Part shown: positions 9,279 to 18,087 of the stretch, piece after piece
Layout: every line of letters begins with the position of its first letter
Numbering within the stretch: the first letter of the stretch is position 1
Assembly (NCBI GenBank): GCA_958295785.1
Contig: OY282377.1
Coordinates: forward strand, 1-64,000
Origin: an uncultured Latescibacterota bacterium
GTDB lineage: Bacteria > Latescibacterota > UBA2968
Reading direction: 5' to 3'
DNA: 64,000 nucleotides
Notes under the pieces: model-generated
What the model was told of the DNA's origin: nothing
The model's input: only the letters and a program-made list of their open reading frames with translations
The model's database searches: none
Position numbers and translations under genes: made by a program

Positions 9279-10853
9279 ATGCGCTTCTTCAACACTGCCG
9301 GTCCCATCAAGCCGGACAAACACTACTGCATCCCGCCGTTAGAACGCTTGGACATAGACGATGTACTCGCCCTGATCCGGGACGAGAAGTACTTCGTCCT
9401 GCACGCGCCTCGGCAGACGGGCAAGACCTCGGCTCTGCTGGCCCTGCGCGACCTGCTCAATGCCGAGGGCATCTACCGTTGCGTGTACGTCAATGTTGAA
9501 GGTGGACAGGCCATGCGCGAAGATGTGGAACAAGTGACGCGCACCATTCTGGGCACCTTGGCGTCTCGGGCACGCTTGACCTTGGGCGATGAATTTTTGG
9601 GCAAAGTCTGGCCTGGCATTCTCGCTGAAATCGGGCCGGGTGCTGCACTACAGGAAGCATTGACGCGCTGGGCCGAGGCGGCTCTGAAACCGCTGGTGCT
9701 GCTCATTGACGAGATAGACGCCTTGATCGGCGACTCGCTCCTATCCGTGTTGCGTCAGTTGCGTGCCGGCTACGACATGCGTCCGGAGGGGTTTCCGCAA
9801 AGCGTGGTGCTGTGTGGTGTGCGCGATGTGCGCGATTACCGCATCCATTCGAGTTCGGCCAACGCCATCATCGCCGGGGGCAGTCCGTTCAACATCAAAG
9901 CGCAATCGCTGCGCCTGGGAGATTTTTCGCAAGATGAGGTGCGTGCTCTGCTCGGGCAACACACCGAAGAGACGGGTCAGGCATTCACGTCCGAGGCATT
10001 GGAGATGATCTGGACACAGACCCAAGGTCAGCCGTGGCTGGTCAACGCTTTGGCGGATCAAACCTGTTTCCGCGATGGGGCCGCGGATCGGCGCGATTCG
10101 GTCACTGCTTCTGCCATCATTGAGGCGAAAGAACAACTCATCCTGCGCCGCGAAACGCATTTGGAACAGTTGACCGACAAACTCAAAGAGGAGCGCGTGC
10201 GGCGCATTGTCGAGCCCCTCTTGAGTGGGGGCGAGGAACGCCACTTCACGGATCGCGATTTGGAGTATGTGCGGGATCTCGGTCTCGTGGCTCAAGATCG
10301 TCCGCTCCGCATCGCCAATCCGATCTACGCCGAAGTCGTGCCGCGCGAATTGACCTTGGTGGTCCAAGAGGAGTTCGATCAGGAAACGGCTTGGTATGTC
10401 CATGCGGATGGCAGTTTGGATGTGGTCGAGTTGCTGACCGCGTTCCAAACGTTCTTCCGCGAACACTCCGAGCATTGGGTGAAGCGATTCGCGTATCGAG
10501 AAGCCGGGCCGCAGTTATTGCTACAGGCATTTCTCCAGCGCATCGTGAACAGCGGCGGGCGCATCGAACGCGAGTATGGCCTGGGTAAGATGCGAACCGA
10601 CCTGCTCATCGTCTGGCCGCAGGGCGAACAGACGCGCAAATTCGTGATCGAGTGCAAAGTGCTTCACAGAAGCTTGGAGCAGACCCTCGCCGAGGGTTTG
10701 GAACAGACCGCCGAGTACATGGATCGTTGCGATGCAGAGGCGGGTCATCTGGTGGTCTTTGATCGGCGCGAAGGCCGGCGTTGGGCGGACAAGGTGTTTC
10801 GGGATCGCCGAGCGTCGGGCAGTGATGTCGAGATCGACATTTGGGGGATGTGA
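9279..10853 (+). CDS. AAA ATPase / PD-(D/E)XK nuclease fusion, copy 5
   Basis: 524 residues. The N-terminus is of the copy 4 type (TAGPIKPDKHY) but the middle block is of the copy 2 type (GDEFLGKVWPGIL) and the C-terminal region is of the common type. It is therefore a third combination of the same blocks. P-loop, Walker B and ECK nuclease motif are kept. It is the last gene of the array; after the stop the conserved spacer breaks off within about 15 bp. Confidence 0.86.
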   Translation: MRFFNTAGPIKPDKHYCIPPLERLDIDDVLALIRDEKYFVLHAPRQTGKTSALLALRDLLNAEGIYRCVYVNVEGGQAMREDVEQVTRTILGTLASRARLTLGDEFLGKVWPGILAEIGPGAALQEALTRWAEAALKPLVLLIDEIDALIGDSLLSVLRQLRAGYDMRPEGFPQSVVLCGVRDVRDYRIHSSSANAIIAGGSPFNIKAQSLRLGDFSQDEVRALLGQHTEETGQAFTSEALEMIWTQTQGQPWLVNALADQTCFRDGAADRRDSVTASAIIEAKEQLILRRETHLEQLTDKLKEERVRRIVEPLLSGGEERHFTDRDLEYVRDLGLVAQDRPLRIANPIYAEVVPRELTLVVQEEFDQETAWYVHADGSLDVVELLTAFQTFFREHSEHWVKRFAYREAGPQLLLQAFLQRIVNSGGRIEREYGLGKMRTDLLIVWPQGEQTRKFVIECKVLHRSLEQTLAEGLEQTAEYMDRCDAEAGHLVVFDRREGRRWADKVFRDRRASGSDVEIDIWGM

Positions 10854-10945
10854 GGAAGGCCGTTGGCAGGAGTCAGTCCGCCCAACCTCAAGCCCCAAGT
10901 GGCCGGTGAAAATCAGCTATCCACATTTCGCTTTCAGCTTTATTA

Positions 10946-11195
10946 ACTGATGTTACGCACAGATTAGCACTTGAGTTGCTCGTCTCAAGCGTTTGGTTCT
11001 ATACCCTCGTTTGTTGCCTTTGATGCCTTCGGCCCTACGCTACACGTAGGCCACTTTTTTTTGGCAAAAAAAATAAGCGAGCGGGGACCAACTGCGATAG
11101 CAGTTCAATCGCTTTTCTGGTAGCACGCCACGCGCACCATTCTGGGCACCTTGGCGTCTCGGGCACGCTTGACCTTGGGCGCTGTGCGTAATGTT
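10946..11195. repeat. Dispersed noncoding repeat, copy A (MITE-like)
   Basis: The sequence starting ACTGATGTTACGCAC and containing TTGCTCGTCTCAAGCGTTTGG recurs at 20779-21157 (copy B), 46598-47016 (copy C) and 61158-61207 (copy D); A and D share the left start, B and C have a different left part. In this copy the left end TGTTACGCACA is mirrored by TGTGCGTAATG at 11183-11193, giving short inverted ends. The interior holds a gene fragment (11130-11181) from the ATPase array. No coding potential is seen. This repeat, the terminator and unassigned sequence make up 10854-11416. Confidence 0.6.
11130..11181 (+). pseudogene. 52-bp fragment of the ATPase-nuclease gene
   Basis: These 52 bases are identical to codons in copies 2 and 5 of the array, for example 4374-4425, which encode the RTILGTLASRARLTLG stretch. 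Both sides are unrelated to that gene. It is either the last trace of a sixth copy or a piece captured by the surrounding MITE-like repeat. Confidence 0.8.
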
Positions 11196-11364
11196 TTTTT
11201 TGTCTTTTTGTGATGGCTTATCTGACGTATTGCGTAAAGTCAGTTGCTAACGTTGTGCTCTGCATGCAGTCCTCGCCGTGTTTTGCCAATCGCCGATTGC
11301 TTAGAACTCGTGGCCTGTGATGGCATCCCCTTGCGTTGTTCATTTCTCGGTGCTGTGCAACGAC

Positions 11365-11398
11365 AAAAGGACGGAGGCAATCTCGCTTCCGTCCTTTT
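11365..11398. terminator. Bidirectional rho-independent terminator
   Basis: AAAAGGACGGA and its exact reverse complement TCCGTCCTTTT form an 11-bp stem with a 12-base loop. T-rich tracts flank it on both strands. On the minus strand it lies about 20 bp beyond the modA stop, so it likely ends that transcript. Confidence 0.8.
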
Positions 11399-11416
11399 CT
11401 TTTTTTTCGTTTGTTT

Positions 11417-12184
11417 TTACTCGCCTGTCGCCAACACGCGAAACCCATACCGCTGAAACACCGCAGCCGCTGTGTCCGATAGCAAAAAGCGCATCGCCGC
11501 ATCAACCGCTGGCGTGCGCTGTCCTTTGACAATCGCGACGGGATACGCGATGGGCGTTTGCAACAGGGAATCGGGCAGGGTGGCGAGCACCTCGACCCCA
11601 TCGCTGATCGCCGCATCTGTGGCATAGACAATCCCCATCGCACACTCCCCGCGTGCAACCAACGCCAGCGCGCCGCGCACATCCATTGCCGGGGCAATGC
11701 GGTTTTTGAGCACATTCCACCAGCCCAAATTTTTTAGCGCGTCTCTGGCATAAATCCCCGCAGGCACATGAGACGGGTCGCCCAGTGCCAATGTCCCTGA
11801 TTCGGGCAAGCGAAACTCCGACCACGGTTTTTGCTCGCCCTTGGGCGCGATCACCACCAGCGCGTTGCCCAACAGATCAATTCGGGTATCGGGTTCGATC
11901 AACTTTTCATCCGCCAAAAAATCCATCCATTTCACATTCGCTGAAAAATACACATCCACAGGCGCGCCAAGCGCGATCTGCTTGGCGAGGATTGACGAAC
12001 TGGCAAAAGACAATCGCAACGTTATACCCTGTTGTTCCGCCATTTTGGACAAGTCCTGCAACGCACTCGTCAAACTGGCCGCTGCATAAACCGTCACCGG
12101 CTCGGCGGCCATCCCGCGCATTGCAACAAGGGCCATCGCGCCTAGAAAAATAAAGATCGCAAAACAAATCAGTTGTCTTTTCAT
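11417..12184 (-). CDS. modA: Molybdate ABC transporter substrate-binding protein ModA
   Basis: 255 residues from the ATG at 12184; an upstream in-frame start at 12214 would add ten residues ahead of the typical MKRQL signal-peptide start. An export signal (about residues 1-27, ending GMAAEP) precedes VTVYAAASLTSAL, the family hallmark whose Ser contacts the oxyanion. The SFASSSILAKQI segment supplies further anion ligands, and GDPSHVPAGIYA matches the conserved hinge motif. It should bind molybdate or tungstate in the periplasm for a ModBC permease. No modB or modC is adjacent. Confidence 0.88.
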   Translation of the reverse strand: MKRQLICFAIFIFLGAMALVAMRGMAAEPVTVYAAASLTSALQDLSKMAEQQGITLRLSFASSSILAKQIALGAPVDVYFSANVKWMDFLADEKLIEPDTRIDLLGNALVVIAPKGEQKPWSEFRLPESGTLALGDPSHVPAGIYARDALKNLGWWNVLKNRIAPAMDVRGALALVARGECAMGIVYATDAAISDGVEVLATLPDSLLQTPIAYPVAIVKGQRTPAVDAAMRFLLSDTAAAVFQRYGFRVLATGE

Positions 12185-12254
12185 CAGTCTCGCTTTGGGG
12201 AGATGTTCTGCCACCTTTTCTCGTCGGGAGGGCTTGATTTCCCCTTGTATCTTT

Positions 12255-12318
12255 GGGCGAGCACGAGGGCATCGCCCCTACACACATCGCGGGCGGGCAC
12301 GGCCCCCACGCCCCTACA
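12255..12318. repeat. Two short GC-rich palindromic repeats
   Basis: GGGCGAGCACGAGGGCATCG followed by CCCCTAC, and a few bases later GGGCGGGCACGG then CGCCCCTAC. These are two copies of a short dispersed motif found in intergenic gaps at 13834, 17038, 29735 and 32382. Each can form an imperfect hairpin. They lie between modA and the sulfatase gene. Confidence 0.6.
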
Positions 12319-12377
12319 TTTTACCTTTCGCCTTTCATCCGTGTAATCCGCGTCATCCGCTTAATCCGCGATCCGCC

Positions 12378-13757
12378 TTACCCGAGCAATTTCCGTTCCC
12401 ACATTGCCATGTATTCTTCCGGCGAAACCGGCCAGGGGTTGCCGTGGTCGGCGTGCATTTGGGCGTGGTTTTTGGCGTGCATGTCTTCGGCTTGTGCGGC
12501 AATCACGGCTGGGTCTTCGGGAACAGCACCGTGGCTGTCAAACGTCTCAATCCAGTTGTCCAAGCGCGTGCGTAGGTCGGTGAGCGCATCGCGGTGATCT
12601 GGCGAATCTGCGAGGTTGTCGATCTCGTGCGGGTCCGCTTGCAGATCATAGAGTTCTTCATACGGGCGATAGGGCGCGAGGAATTTGGCCTGTGCATCGG
12701 TGAGTTTGCCCTCTTTGGCGAGCACGGGGAGAAGTGTCCAGAGCGGATACTGCTGGTGCTTGTACCTGTTGAATTGCATGTACGCACGGTCTGGATGGTA
12801 GTTGCGAATGTATTTGTACTGTTTCGTCCGCACGCAACGAATCCGATCCACTGTGCCGTCGCACCGGTCGCGGGCAGAGAAAATTTCGCTGCGCGATGTG
12901 GCATCGGCACCGAGGAAGATGTTGCCCTGCATCTCGGACGGGACATCCAAACCCGCAAGCGAGAGCGCGGTGGGGGCAAAGTCAATGCCGCTGACGAGTT
13001 CATCGCTCACGACGCCCGCGTCAATATGCGAGGGCCACCGCACAATGCAGGGCACGCGAATGCCGCCATCGTACAAAAATTGTTTGTCGCGGATATGCGC
13101 GCACCCGTGATCCGCAATGAGAAAAACAAGGGTGTTGTCGGCTATGCCCTCGTCTTCGAGCCGCTGGAGCACCTGCCCGACCTTGCGGTCAAAGACCTGA
13201 ACGCTTTCGAGATACATCGCCCAATCTTTTCGCACGAGTGGGTGATCGGGATAATAAGGCGGCAGTTCCACAGCGTCCGGGTCGATGGGATTTTCCGGGT
13301 CGGGCGTGAAATTGCGGTGGGTATCCGTGATGTTGTTCTGCGCGTAAAACGGCTGTCCCTCGGCGCGTTGCGACCAGTCAATGCCGTCAAACACGCCTTC
13401 GCGCTGAAAGTTGAAATCGGTCTTGCCGGGCTTGTCAAACGGCGGGCCTGGGCTGTTGCACGTATAATATCCCGCATTGCGAAAATAATCCGTGATGAGG
13501 CGAATGTCGCGCGGCAACGGGACATCGCGCTTGCTGCGGTGATTGTGCGCGCCAAAGCTATTTTGATACCGGCCCGTGATGATGGCCGACCTGCTCGGGG
13601 AACACACCGGGCAGGTGACAAACGCATGGGTAAAAAGCGTACCCTCCGACGCCAGTTGGTCGATGTTCGGCGTTTGCACAACCGGCGTGCCATAACAGGC
13701 GAGATTGGGATACAGATCTTCGCCGTAGATCCAAAGAATATTCGGTTTATCAGCCAT
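12378..13757 (-). CDS. Sulfatase (formylglycine-dependent type I arylsulfatase family)
   Basis: 459 residues from the ATG at 13757, which has AAAGGA upstream; the longer frame from 13802 lacks such a site. The N-terminal KPNILWIYGEDL carries metal-ligand acidic residues. CSPSR at residues 52-56 is the sulfatase signature in which Cys52 becomes formylglycine. The GRYQNSFGAHNH segment and the later IADHGCAHIRDKQFLYDGG match the family's second signature and metal site. C-terminal HEIDNLADSPDHRDAL is typical of this family. It probably removes sulfate from a sulfated carbohydrate or aryl ester; the exact substrate is not readable. No clear signal peptide, so it may be cytoplasmic. Confidence 0.9.
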   Translation of the reverse strand: MADKPNILWIYGEDLYPNLACYGTPVVQTPNIDQLASEGTLFTHAFVTCPVCSPSRSAIITGRYQNSFGAHNHRSKRDVPLPRDIRLITDYFRNAGYYTCNSPGPPFDKPGKTDFNFQREGVFDGIDWSQRAEGQPFYAQNNITDTHRNFTPDPENPIDPDAVELPPYYPDHPLVRKDWAMYLESVQVFDRKVGQVLQRLEDEGIADNTLVFLIADHGCAHIRDKQFLYDGGIRVPCIVRWPSHIDAGVVSDELVSGIDFAPTALSLAGLDVPSEMQGNIFLGADATSRSEIFSARDRCDGTVDRIRCVRTKQYKYIRNYHPDRAYMQFNRYKHQQYPLWTLLPVLAKEGKLTDAQAKFLAPYRPYEELYDLQADPHEIDNLADSPDHRDALTDLRTRLDNWIETFDSHGAVPEDPAVIAAQAEDMHAKNHAQMHADHGNPWPVSPEEYMAMWERKLLG

Positions 13758-13833
13758 GGAAAAATCCTTTTGCGTAACAGATGGGACAGCGCGACCGGAC
13801 ATCGAATGGTTTTGGAACGGTTGGACAGAGGCA

Positions 13834-13860
13834 GGGCGGGCACAGGGGCACCGCCCCTAC
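13834..13860. repeat. Short GC-rich palindromic repeat
   Basis: GGGCGGGCACAGGGGCACCG then CCCCTAC; same dispersed motif as at 12255-12318. It lies in the gap upstream of the sulfatase. A TAACCACTGACCACC motif, another recurrent short sequence, lies at about 13969-13983. Confidence 0.6.
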
Positions 13861-13987
13861 GGCCTCGCCTTTCTTCGTGTCGTGAACTGCTGGTGAGACG
13901 TCGCAGTTGTACCCCACCCGTGGATCACATCTTGTATATCACGTCTCGATTTTTGGGGCGGCGGACACTAACCACTGACCACCGCTC

Positions 13988-14791
13988 TCACCGCGCCCCG
14001 CACGCTTGTAGCGACGCCTGCATGTGCCCGCGGGTTTCCGCGCCGATGATGCAACACTGTTCCAAGGTGTACGCTTTGGCCTTGGTGCCAATGACCTCGA
14101 GATCGACCGGGCCATCGTAGCCGTTTTCGTGCAAAACGCGGATATACCCGACGAGGTCGATATCCCCGCGCCCATTGGCCTGATTTTCCGGATCCCCAGG
14201 GCCGCGTTCACGGCCTTTGCAATCGCGGATGTGTACGTGTTTGACGCGCGATATAACAGCGGCAATGGCATCCACCGGGTTTTCGTTTGCGCGGTGAATG
14301 TGCGACGGGTCCATGTCGATGCCAAAGGCGGGGGACGTGATGGCGTCCATTGCGCGCAGGGTGGTCGGCGTGTTGTAAATGGCCGCGCCCACATGGGCTT
14401 TGACGCAGAGGGTCACGCCGTATTTTTCCGCCATGTGGGCGAGGTTGCCCAGTGAATTGATGCTTTGCTGGAAGGTTTCTTCGTCATCCGATTTCCCGCC
14501 CGGCCCGCAGTTGACAATGGGAATGCCCGCTTCGTTTGCGGCCTGAAACGCCTGCTCCATCATGCCGCGGTCTTGTTTGGACTGCTCCATCGCGAGCAGG
14601 TCAAGGCTGTATTTTGCCCCCAAGCGTTTGGCTTCTCGCGCTGTTTCGCGCCAGTTGTCGAGGACGAGGTGCTGGCTCATCCCGCCAATGGCCGAGACTT
14701 CAATCCCGTCGTATCCGGCCATCGCCGTGTATTTGAACGCGGTTTCCATGTCCCACGCGCCAAAGAGAACCGAATTAAGTCCGAGTTTCAT
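13988..14791 (-). CDS. Sugar phosphate isomerase/epimerase-like TIM-barrel protein
   Basis: 267 residues; a strong AGGAGG lies just upstream of the ATG. The pattern of beta strands with metal ligands (GYDGIEVSAIGG, NCGPGGKSDD, VKAHVGA, GIDMDPSHIHR, HVHIRDCKGRERG, and a final VDLEVIG) fits the xylose-isomerase-like TIM barrel (AP endonuclease 2 superfamily). The Glu/Asp/His positions for a divalent metal are present. Probably interconverts a keto-sugar or inositol derivative. Its neighbours (dehydrogenases, SDR, second epimerase) suggest a carbohydrate-catabolic neighbourhood. Substrate unknown. Confidence 0.82.
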   Translation of the reverse strand: MKLGLNSVLFGAWDMETAFKYTAMAGYDGIEVSAIGGMSQHLVLDNWRETAREAKRLGAKYSLDLLAMEQSKQDRGMMEQAFQAANEAGIPIVNCGPGGKSDDEETFQQSINSLGNLAHMAEKYGVTLCVKAHVGAAIYNTPTTLRAMDAITSPAFGIDMDPSHIHRANENPVDAIAAVISRVKHVHIRDCKGRERGPGDPENQANGRGDIDLVGYIRVLHENGYDGPVDLEVIGTKAKAYTLEQCCIIGAETRGHMQASLQACGAR

Positions 14792-14918
14792 GTTTCCTCC
14801 TATGGTAAAAAAAGATCTGCCTTCCTAACCCCGTTACTCGCACTGCTCGTTGTAGAGCCTGCACTGGAACGCTGTAATCCAGCACTACGTCTATACGCCG
14901 ATTCGCAGTTTCGTCAAT

Positions 14919-15971
14919 TCACCGCGTCATCGCCGGCAAATCCACGCGCTCGCCGCGCACGGCAATGGCGTCCCGCGAAAGCCGCGCAACTGGGGCTTCG
15001 CCCTTGAGTATCCGCGCAAAATCATCGGCGATCACATGGGCGGCCAGCACATTTGCATCTCGCGTGCGCCCGGCAATATGCGGGGTGTGTACCACATTGA
15101 CCCGATTTCGCAACAAATCATCCGTCGGCACGGGCTCGTTGTCATACACATCAAATGCGCCCGCGAGTTCATTGGCGAGAATGCGCTCGCGCAAGGCGTC
15201 CATATCCACGGCATGCGCCCGCGTGGTGATCGCGACCAGCGCGCCTTTTCGCAACCGATAAATGCGTTCCCGCGACAGAATTTTCCTCGCAGAAGGCGTT
15301 GGCGGGATGGTCGCGATCACCACCTCGCATGTATCGACCAACTCATCCATTTCCACGCCCTCCACGCCGAGTTCGTCCAACCGCGTTTTTGAAATAAACG
15401 GGTCGTAGCCGAGCACCCGCGCGCCGAGTGCGCCGCACCACATTGCCACGCGCCCGCCGATTTGCCCCAGTCCCATCACGCCCACGGTTTTGCTGCCCAA
15501 AGTGCCATTGACAAACTCGGGATGGTCGCAAAATTGCGCGTATTCAAAATGCCACAGGCGTTCGCCCGCTGCCATGCGCTTGTGCCAGTGTGGAATCATC
15601 CGCAGCGCGTTCAACGTCAGCGCGAGGGTGACTTCCGCCACAGATGGCGCCCATCCCCTCGTGCCGTCGATCATGGGGATATCGCGCTCAAACAGGGTAT
15701 CGACCGGGCAACTGCGATGCCCCCAATTATCCAACACCGCGCCGATGGCCTTCAACCCCGGTGCCTTTGCCAAACACGCTTCGGTCAACACCCCGCCAAA
15801 CAGCGCGATGCACGACACATCCGACAAATTTGTCGCTTCCCCTAGCGCCGCGCCGCGTTCCACCTGCACCACGCGCACCTCGTCCAATTCATTCAACCGC
15901 GCCATCAGTGCCTCGGGCACAAAGGGCCACGTCCGCTCCAAATTTTTCGTCCGCGCAAATACAATCGCCAT
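14919..15971 (-). CDS. D-2-hydroxyacid dehydrogenase family protein
   Basis: 350 residues. The Rossmann fold is marked by GLGQIGGRVAMWCGALG (GxGxxG) at about residues 167-183, followed by an acidic-end strand (VLGYDPF). The catalytic trio is visible as Arg in AITTRAHAVD, Glu in YDNEPVP and His in VVHTPHIAG. This is the phosphoglycerate dehydrogenase/formate dehydrogenase fold and should use NAD(H). The N-terminal catalytic half has a GVLTEACLAKAPGLKAIG segment. Same strand as the epimerase downstream, about 130 bp apart. Substrate is not predictable. Confidence 0.87.
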   Translation of the reverse strand: MAIVFARTKNLERTWPFVPEALMARLNELDEVRVVQVERGAALGEATNLSDVSCIALFGGVLTEACLAKAPGLKAIGAVLDNWGHRSCPVDTLFERDIPMIDGTRGWAPSVAEVTLALTLNALRMIPHWHKRMAAGERLWHFEYAQFCDHPEFVNGTLGSKTVGVMGLGQIGGRVAMWCGALGARVLGYDPFISKTRLDELGVEGVEMDELVDTCEVVIATIPPTPSARKILSRERIYRLRKGALVAITTRAHAVDMDALRERILANELAGAFDVYDNEPVPTDDLLRNRVNVVHTPHIAGRTRDANVLAAHVIADDFARILKGEAPVARLSRDAIAVRGERVDLPAMTR

Positions 15972-16236
15972 GTCACTCTCCTAGGGTAAAATGGGTTTTC
16001 GTTTTCAAACAGGCACAGAATAGACTTCGGGTTGGCTCTGCGTTCAGCAGTGGTTGCATTTGACATAATAATACGCCTTGCCCGGACAAACAAGCAGCAA
16101 AAATATTGCGGATAGATTTTTTTTTGACTTGCGCGCTCAGGATATTATTTTGTCCTTGATTAAGGCATTTGGCTGAGAGACCCTGCACGCTCCACTTTCA
16201 GCGCGTTGAACCCCTCACCCATCAGGAGATTTGACC

Positions 16237-16992
16237 ATGAACAGCAAAGTAGCCCTGGTCACCGGCGCGGGCAGCGGCATTGGCAAACACACCGCGCTCG
16301 CCTTTTTGCACGCGGGATATGCCGTTGTGCTGGCAGGGCGGCGCGAAGATCCCTTGAACGCCACCGTGCAAGACGCGGGGGCTTCGGATGCACAAACCCT
16401 CGTTGTGCCCACAGATGTCGGGGATCCCGCATCTGTCGAACATCTCTTTGCCCAAGCCAAAGAAAAATTCGGGCGGCTCGACGTGCTTTTCAACAACGCG
16501 GGCATTGGCGCGCCGCGTGCCACCAACCTCGAGGATTTGACGTACGCGCAATGGCAAGCCGTGGTCAACACCAACTTGACCGGCGTGTTTCTCTGCATTC
16601 GGGAGGCGTTCAAACTCATGAAAGCACAGCGGCCCATGGGCGGCAGAATCATCAACAACGGCTCGATTTCCGCGCACGTTCCCCGACCCAATTCCGCGCC
16701 CTATACCGCGACCAAACACGCGGTGACGGGCCTCACCAAATCCGCATCTCTCGACGGGCGCAAATACGACATTGCCTGCGGGCAAATCGACATTGGCAAC
16801 GCCACGACCGACATGACCGAGCGCATGCAAAACGGCGTCCTGCAAGCCAATGGATCCATCGTAGTCGAGCCCACGATGGCTGTCAAAGGCGTCGCCCAAG
16901 CCGTGCTCTACATGGCGAGCCTGCCCTTAGACGCCAACATACCTTTCCTCACGATCACCGCGACTAAGATGCCCTACATCGGCCGCGGATAA
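16237..16992 (+). CDS. Short-chain dehydrogenase/reductase (SDR)
   Basis: 251 residues from the ATG at 16237, preceded by CAGGAG. The cofactor motif TGAGSGIG is at residues 9-16. NNAGIGA and the catalytic Asn/Ser/Tyr/Lys set (INNGSISAH, then YTATKHA) are present, so it is a complete classical SDR. AGRR after the second strand favours NADP(H). The substrate is unknown; it may act on a polyol or keto-sugar, given the surrounding isomerase/epimerase genes. It is divergent from the upstream hydroxyacid dehydrogenase, with about 265 bp between the two starts. Confidence 0.88.
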   Translation: MNSKVALVTGAGSGIGKHTALAFLHAGYAVVLAGRREDPLNATVQDAGASDAQTLVVPTDVGDPASVEHLFAQAKEKFGRLDVLFNNAGIGAPRATNLEDLTYAQWQAVVNTNLTGVFLCIREAFKLMKAQRPMGGRIINNGSISAHVPRPNSAPYTATKHAVTGLTKSASLDGRKYDIACGQIDIGNATTDMTERMQNGVLQANGSIVVEPTMAVKGVAQAVLYMASLPLDANIPFLTITATKMPYIGRG

Positions 16993-17037
16993 CAAAAGTT
17001 GCCAACCAAAGTAGCGAAGCGAGTATGAAAGGCAAAC

Positions 17038-17062
17038 GTAGGGGCGCGGCCACTGTGCCCGC
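17038..17062. repeat. Short GC-rich palindromic repeat
   Basis: GTAGGGGCGCGGCCACTGTG then CCCGC: the reverse orientation of the dispersed motif seen at 12255 and 32382. It lies in the 220-bp gap between the SDR and the second epimerase, which also holds TTAACCACTGACCACTG just before the next start. Confidence 0.55.
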
Positions 17063-17213
17063 AAAATAAAAACCAACCACAGATGAACGAGGAATGGGGG
17101 ACAGATGCGTCACACAGGAGGAACGGGGCACAACGCTGGACTGACACGCTCTAAGCCACATTTTCGCATCTTTCGCGTCTTTCGTAGTTCATTTAACCAC
17201 TGACCACTGCCTT

Positions 17214-18077
17214 ATGAAACTCGGTGTCATTACAGATGGAATCAGCAGGGATTTGGGACGCGCTTTGGACGTGATGGCGGCGTGCGGGTTGCGGTATCCC
17301 GAACTCCAATTTGTTTGGGATCGCGAGGTGGGGGATCACGATGCCGCGCAGGTCGCACGCATGAAGGCGTTGGTGGAACAGCGCGATATGAAAGTGTCAT
17401 GCATTTCGCGGCACAATTTTGCCGGCCTGCCCGTGTTGCAGACCGAGGTGGAAGACGAGGTGTTCGAGGAACAGGTGGCGGGTCTGCGGCGGTGCATTGC
17501 CCTCGCAAAGGCCATGGGGACGGATCTGGTCAGGATTATGAGTTGCAAGAAGGAGATGATTCTTTTTGGGTATAACGGCGCCGAGGAGTGGATTGTGACG
17601 TCCGGCGCGTGGGACAAACTGGTGAGGCTGATGACCGTGCCCGTTCAAATTGCCGAGGCGGAAGGCGTGACGCTGGTCGTTGAAACCGGGAATAACGCCA
17701 TGATCACGTCGGGATTTCTCGGGCGAAAGCTGATCGATGAATTGGGCAGTGCCCATCTCAAGTTGCTGTGGGATTTTCCCAATGCAATGTATTGTACGGA
17801 TGTGCCGTTTCCCAATGCGTACAATGAGATTCGGGATTGCATCGGCCATATTCACATCAAAGATGCAAAAATTGATATTGCGCGGGCGACCGTGGGGTTC
17901 TGTCCTTTGGGCGAGGGCGATGTCGCGCCGTATTTGGAGCCGATAGCAAACGCGCTGCGCCGCGATGGATACGCCGGGGCCATTTCCTACGAGAGCGTGT
18001 ATCGGCCCACAGGCGGCACGTACGAAGACGGGTTTTGGGCGAGTGTGGCGACATTCAAAGCCATTTTTGGCGAATAG
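17214..18077 (+). CDS. Sugar phosphate isomerase/epimerase-like TIM-barrel protein
   Basis: 287 residues. MKLGVITDGISRD is a typical first strand of the xylose-isomerase-like barrel. Metal-site motifs are visible: YPELQFVWD, VVETGNN (Glu), LLWDFPNAMY (Asp), IGHIHIKDAK (His/Asp) and a closing AISYESVYRP (Glu). The gene overlaps nothing but ends 10 bp before the next start, so the two are probably co-transcribed. A different subfamily from 13988-14791, with low identity. The sugar acted on is not predictable. Confidence 0.83.
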   Translation: MKLGVITDGISRDLGRALDVMAACGLRYPELQFVWDREVGDHDAAQVARMKALVEQRDMKVSCISRHNFAGLPVLQTEVEDEVFEEQVAGLRRCIALAKAMGTDLVRIMSCKKEMILFGYNGAEEWIVTSGAWDKLVRLMTVPVQIAEAEGVTLVVETGNNAMITSGFLGRKLIDELGSAHLKLLWDFPNAMYCTDVPFPNAYNEIRDCIGHIHIKDAKIDIARATVGFCPLGEGDVAPYLEPIANALRRDGYAGAISYESVYRPTGGTYEDGFWASVATFKAIFGE

Positions 18078-18087
18078 GGGCGAGAAT

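Larger units (their letters stand above)
2334..10853 (+). repeat. Five-copy tandem array of an ATPase-nuclease gene
   Basis: Five genes of about 1.57 kb (2334, 4116, 5794, 7533, 9279) lie head-to-tail and are nearly identical. They are separated by a conserved noncoding unit of 174, 103, 167 and 174 bp that carries the next gene's ribosome-binding site (CCGGAGATTA then ATG). Copies differ by swapped blocks: two N-terminal types, two types around residues 85-115, and a distinct block around residues 300-350 in copy 4. The pattern implies unequal crossing-over and gene conversion after duplication. Confidence 0.92.

Noticed and set aside
2943-10475. Repeated open frames of 200-244 codons on the minus strand within the five-gene array
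   Set aside because: They recur only because the plus-strand genes are duplicated; no ribosome sites and no known motifs.
12594-14120. 508-codon open frame on the plus strand
   Set aside because: It is antisense to the sulfatase and epimerase genes, whose motifs are clear; the plus-strand protein matches nothing and comes from GC-rich codon mirror effect.
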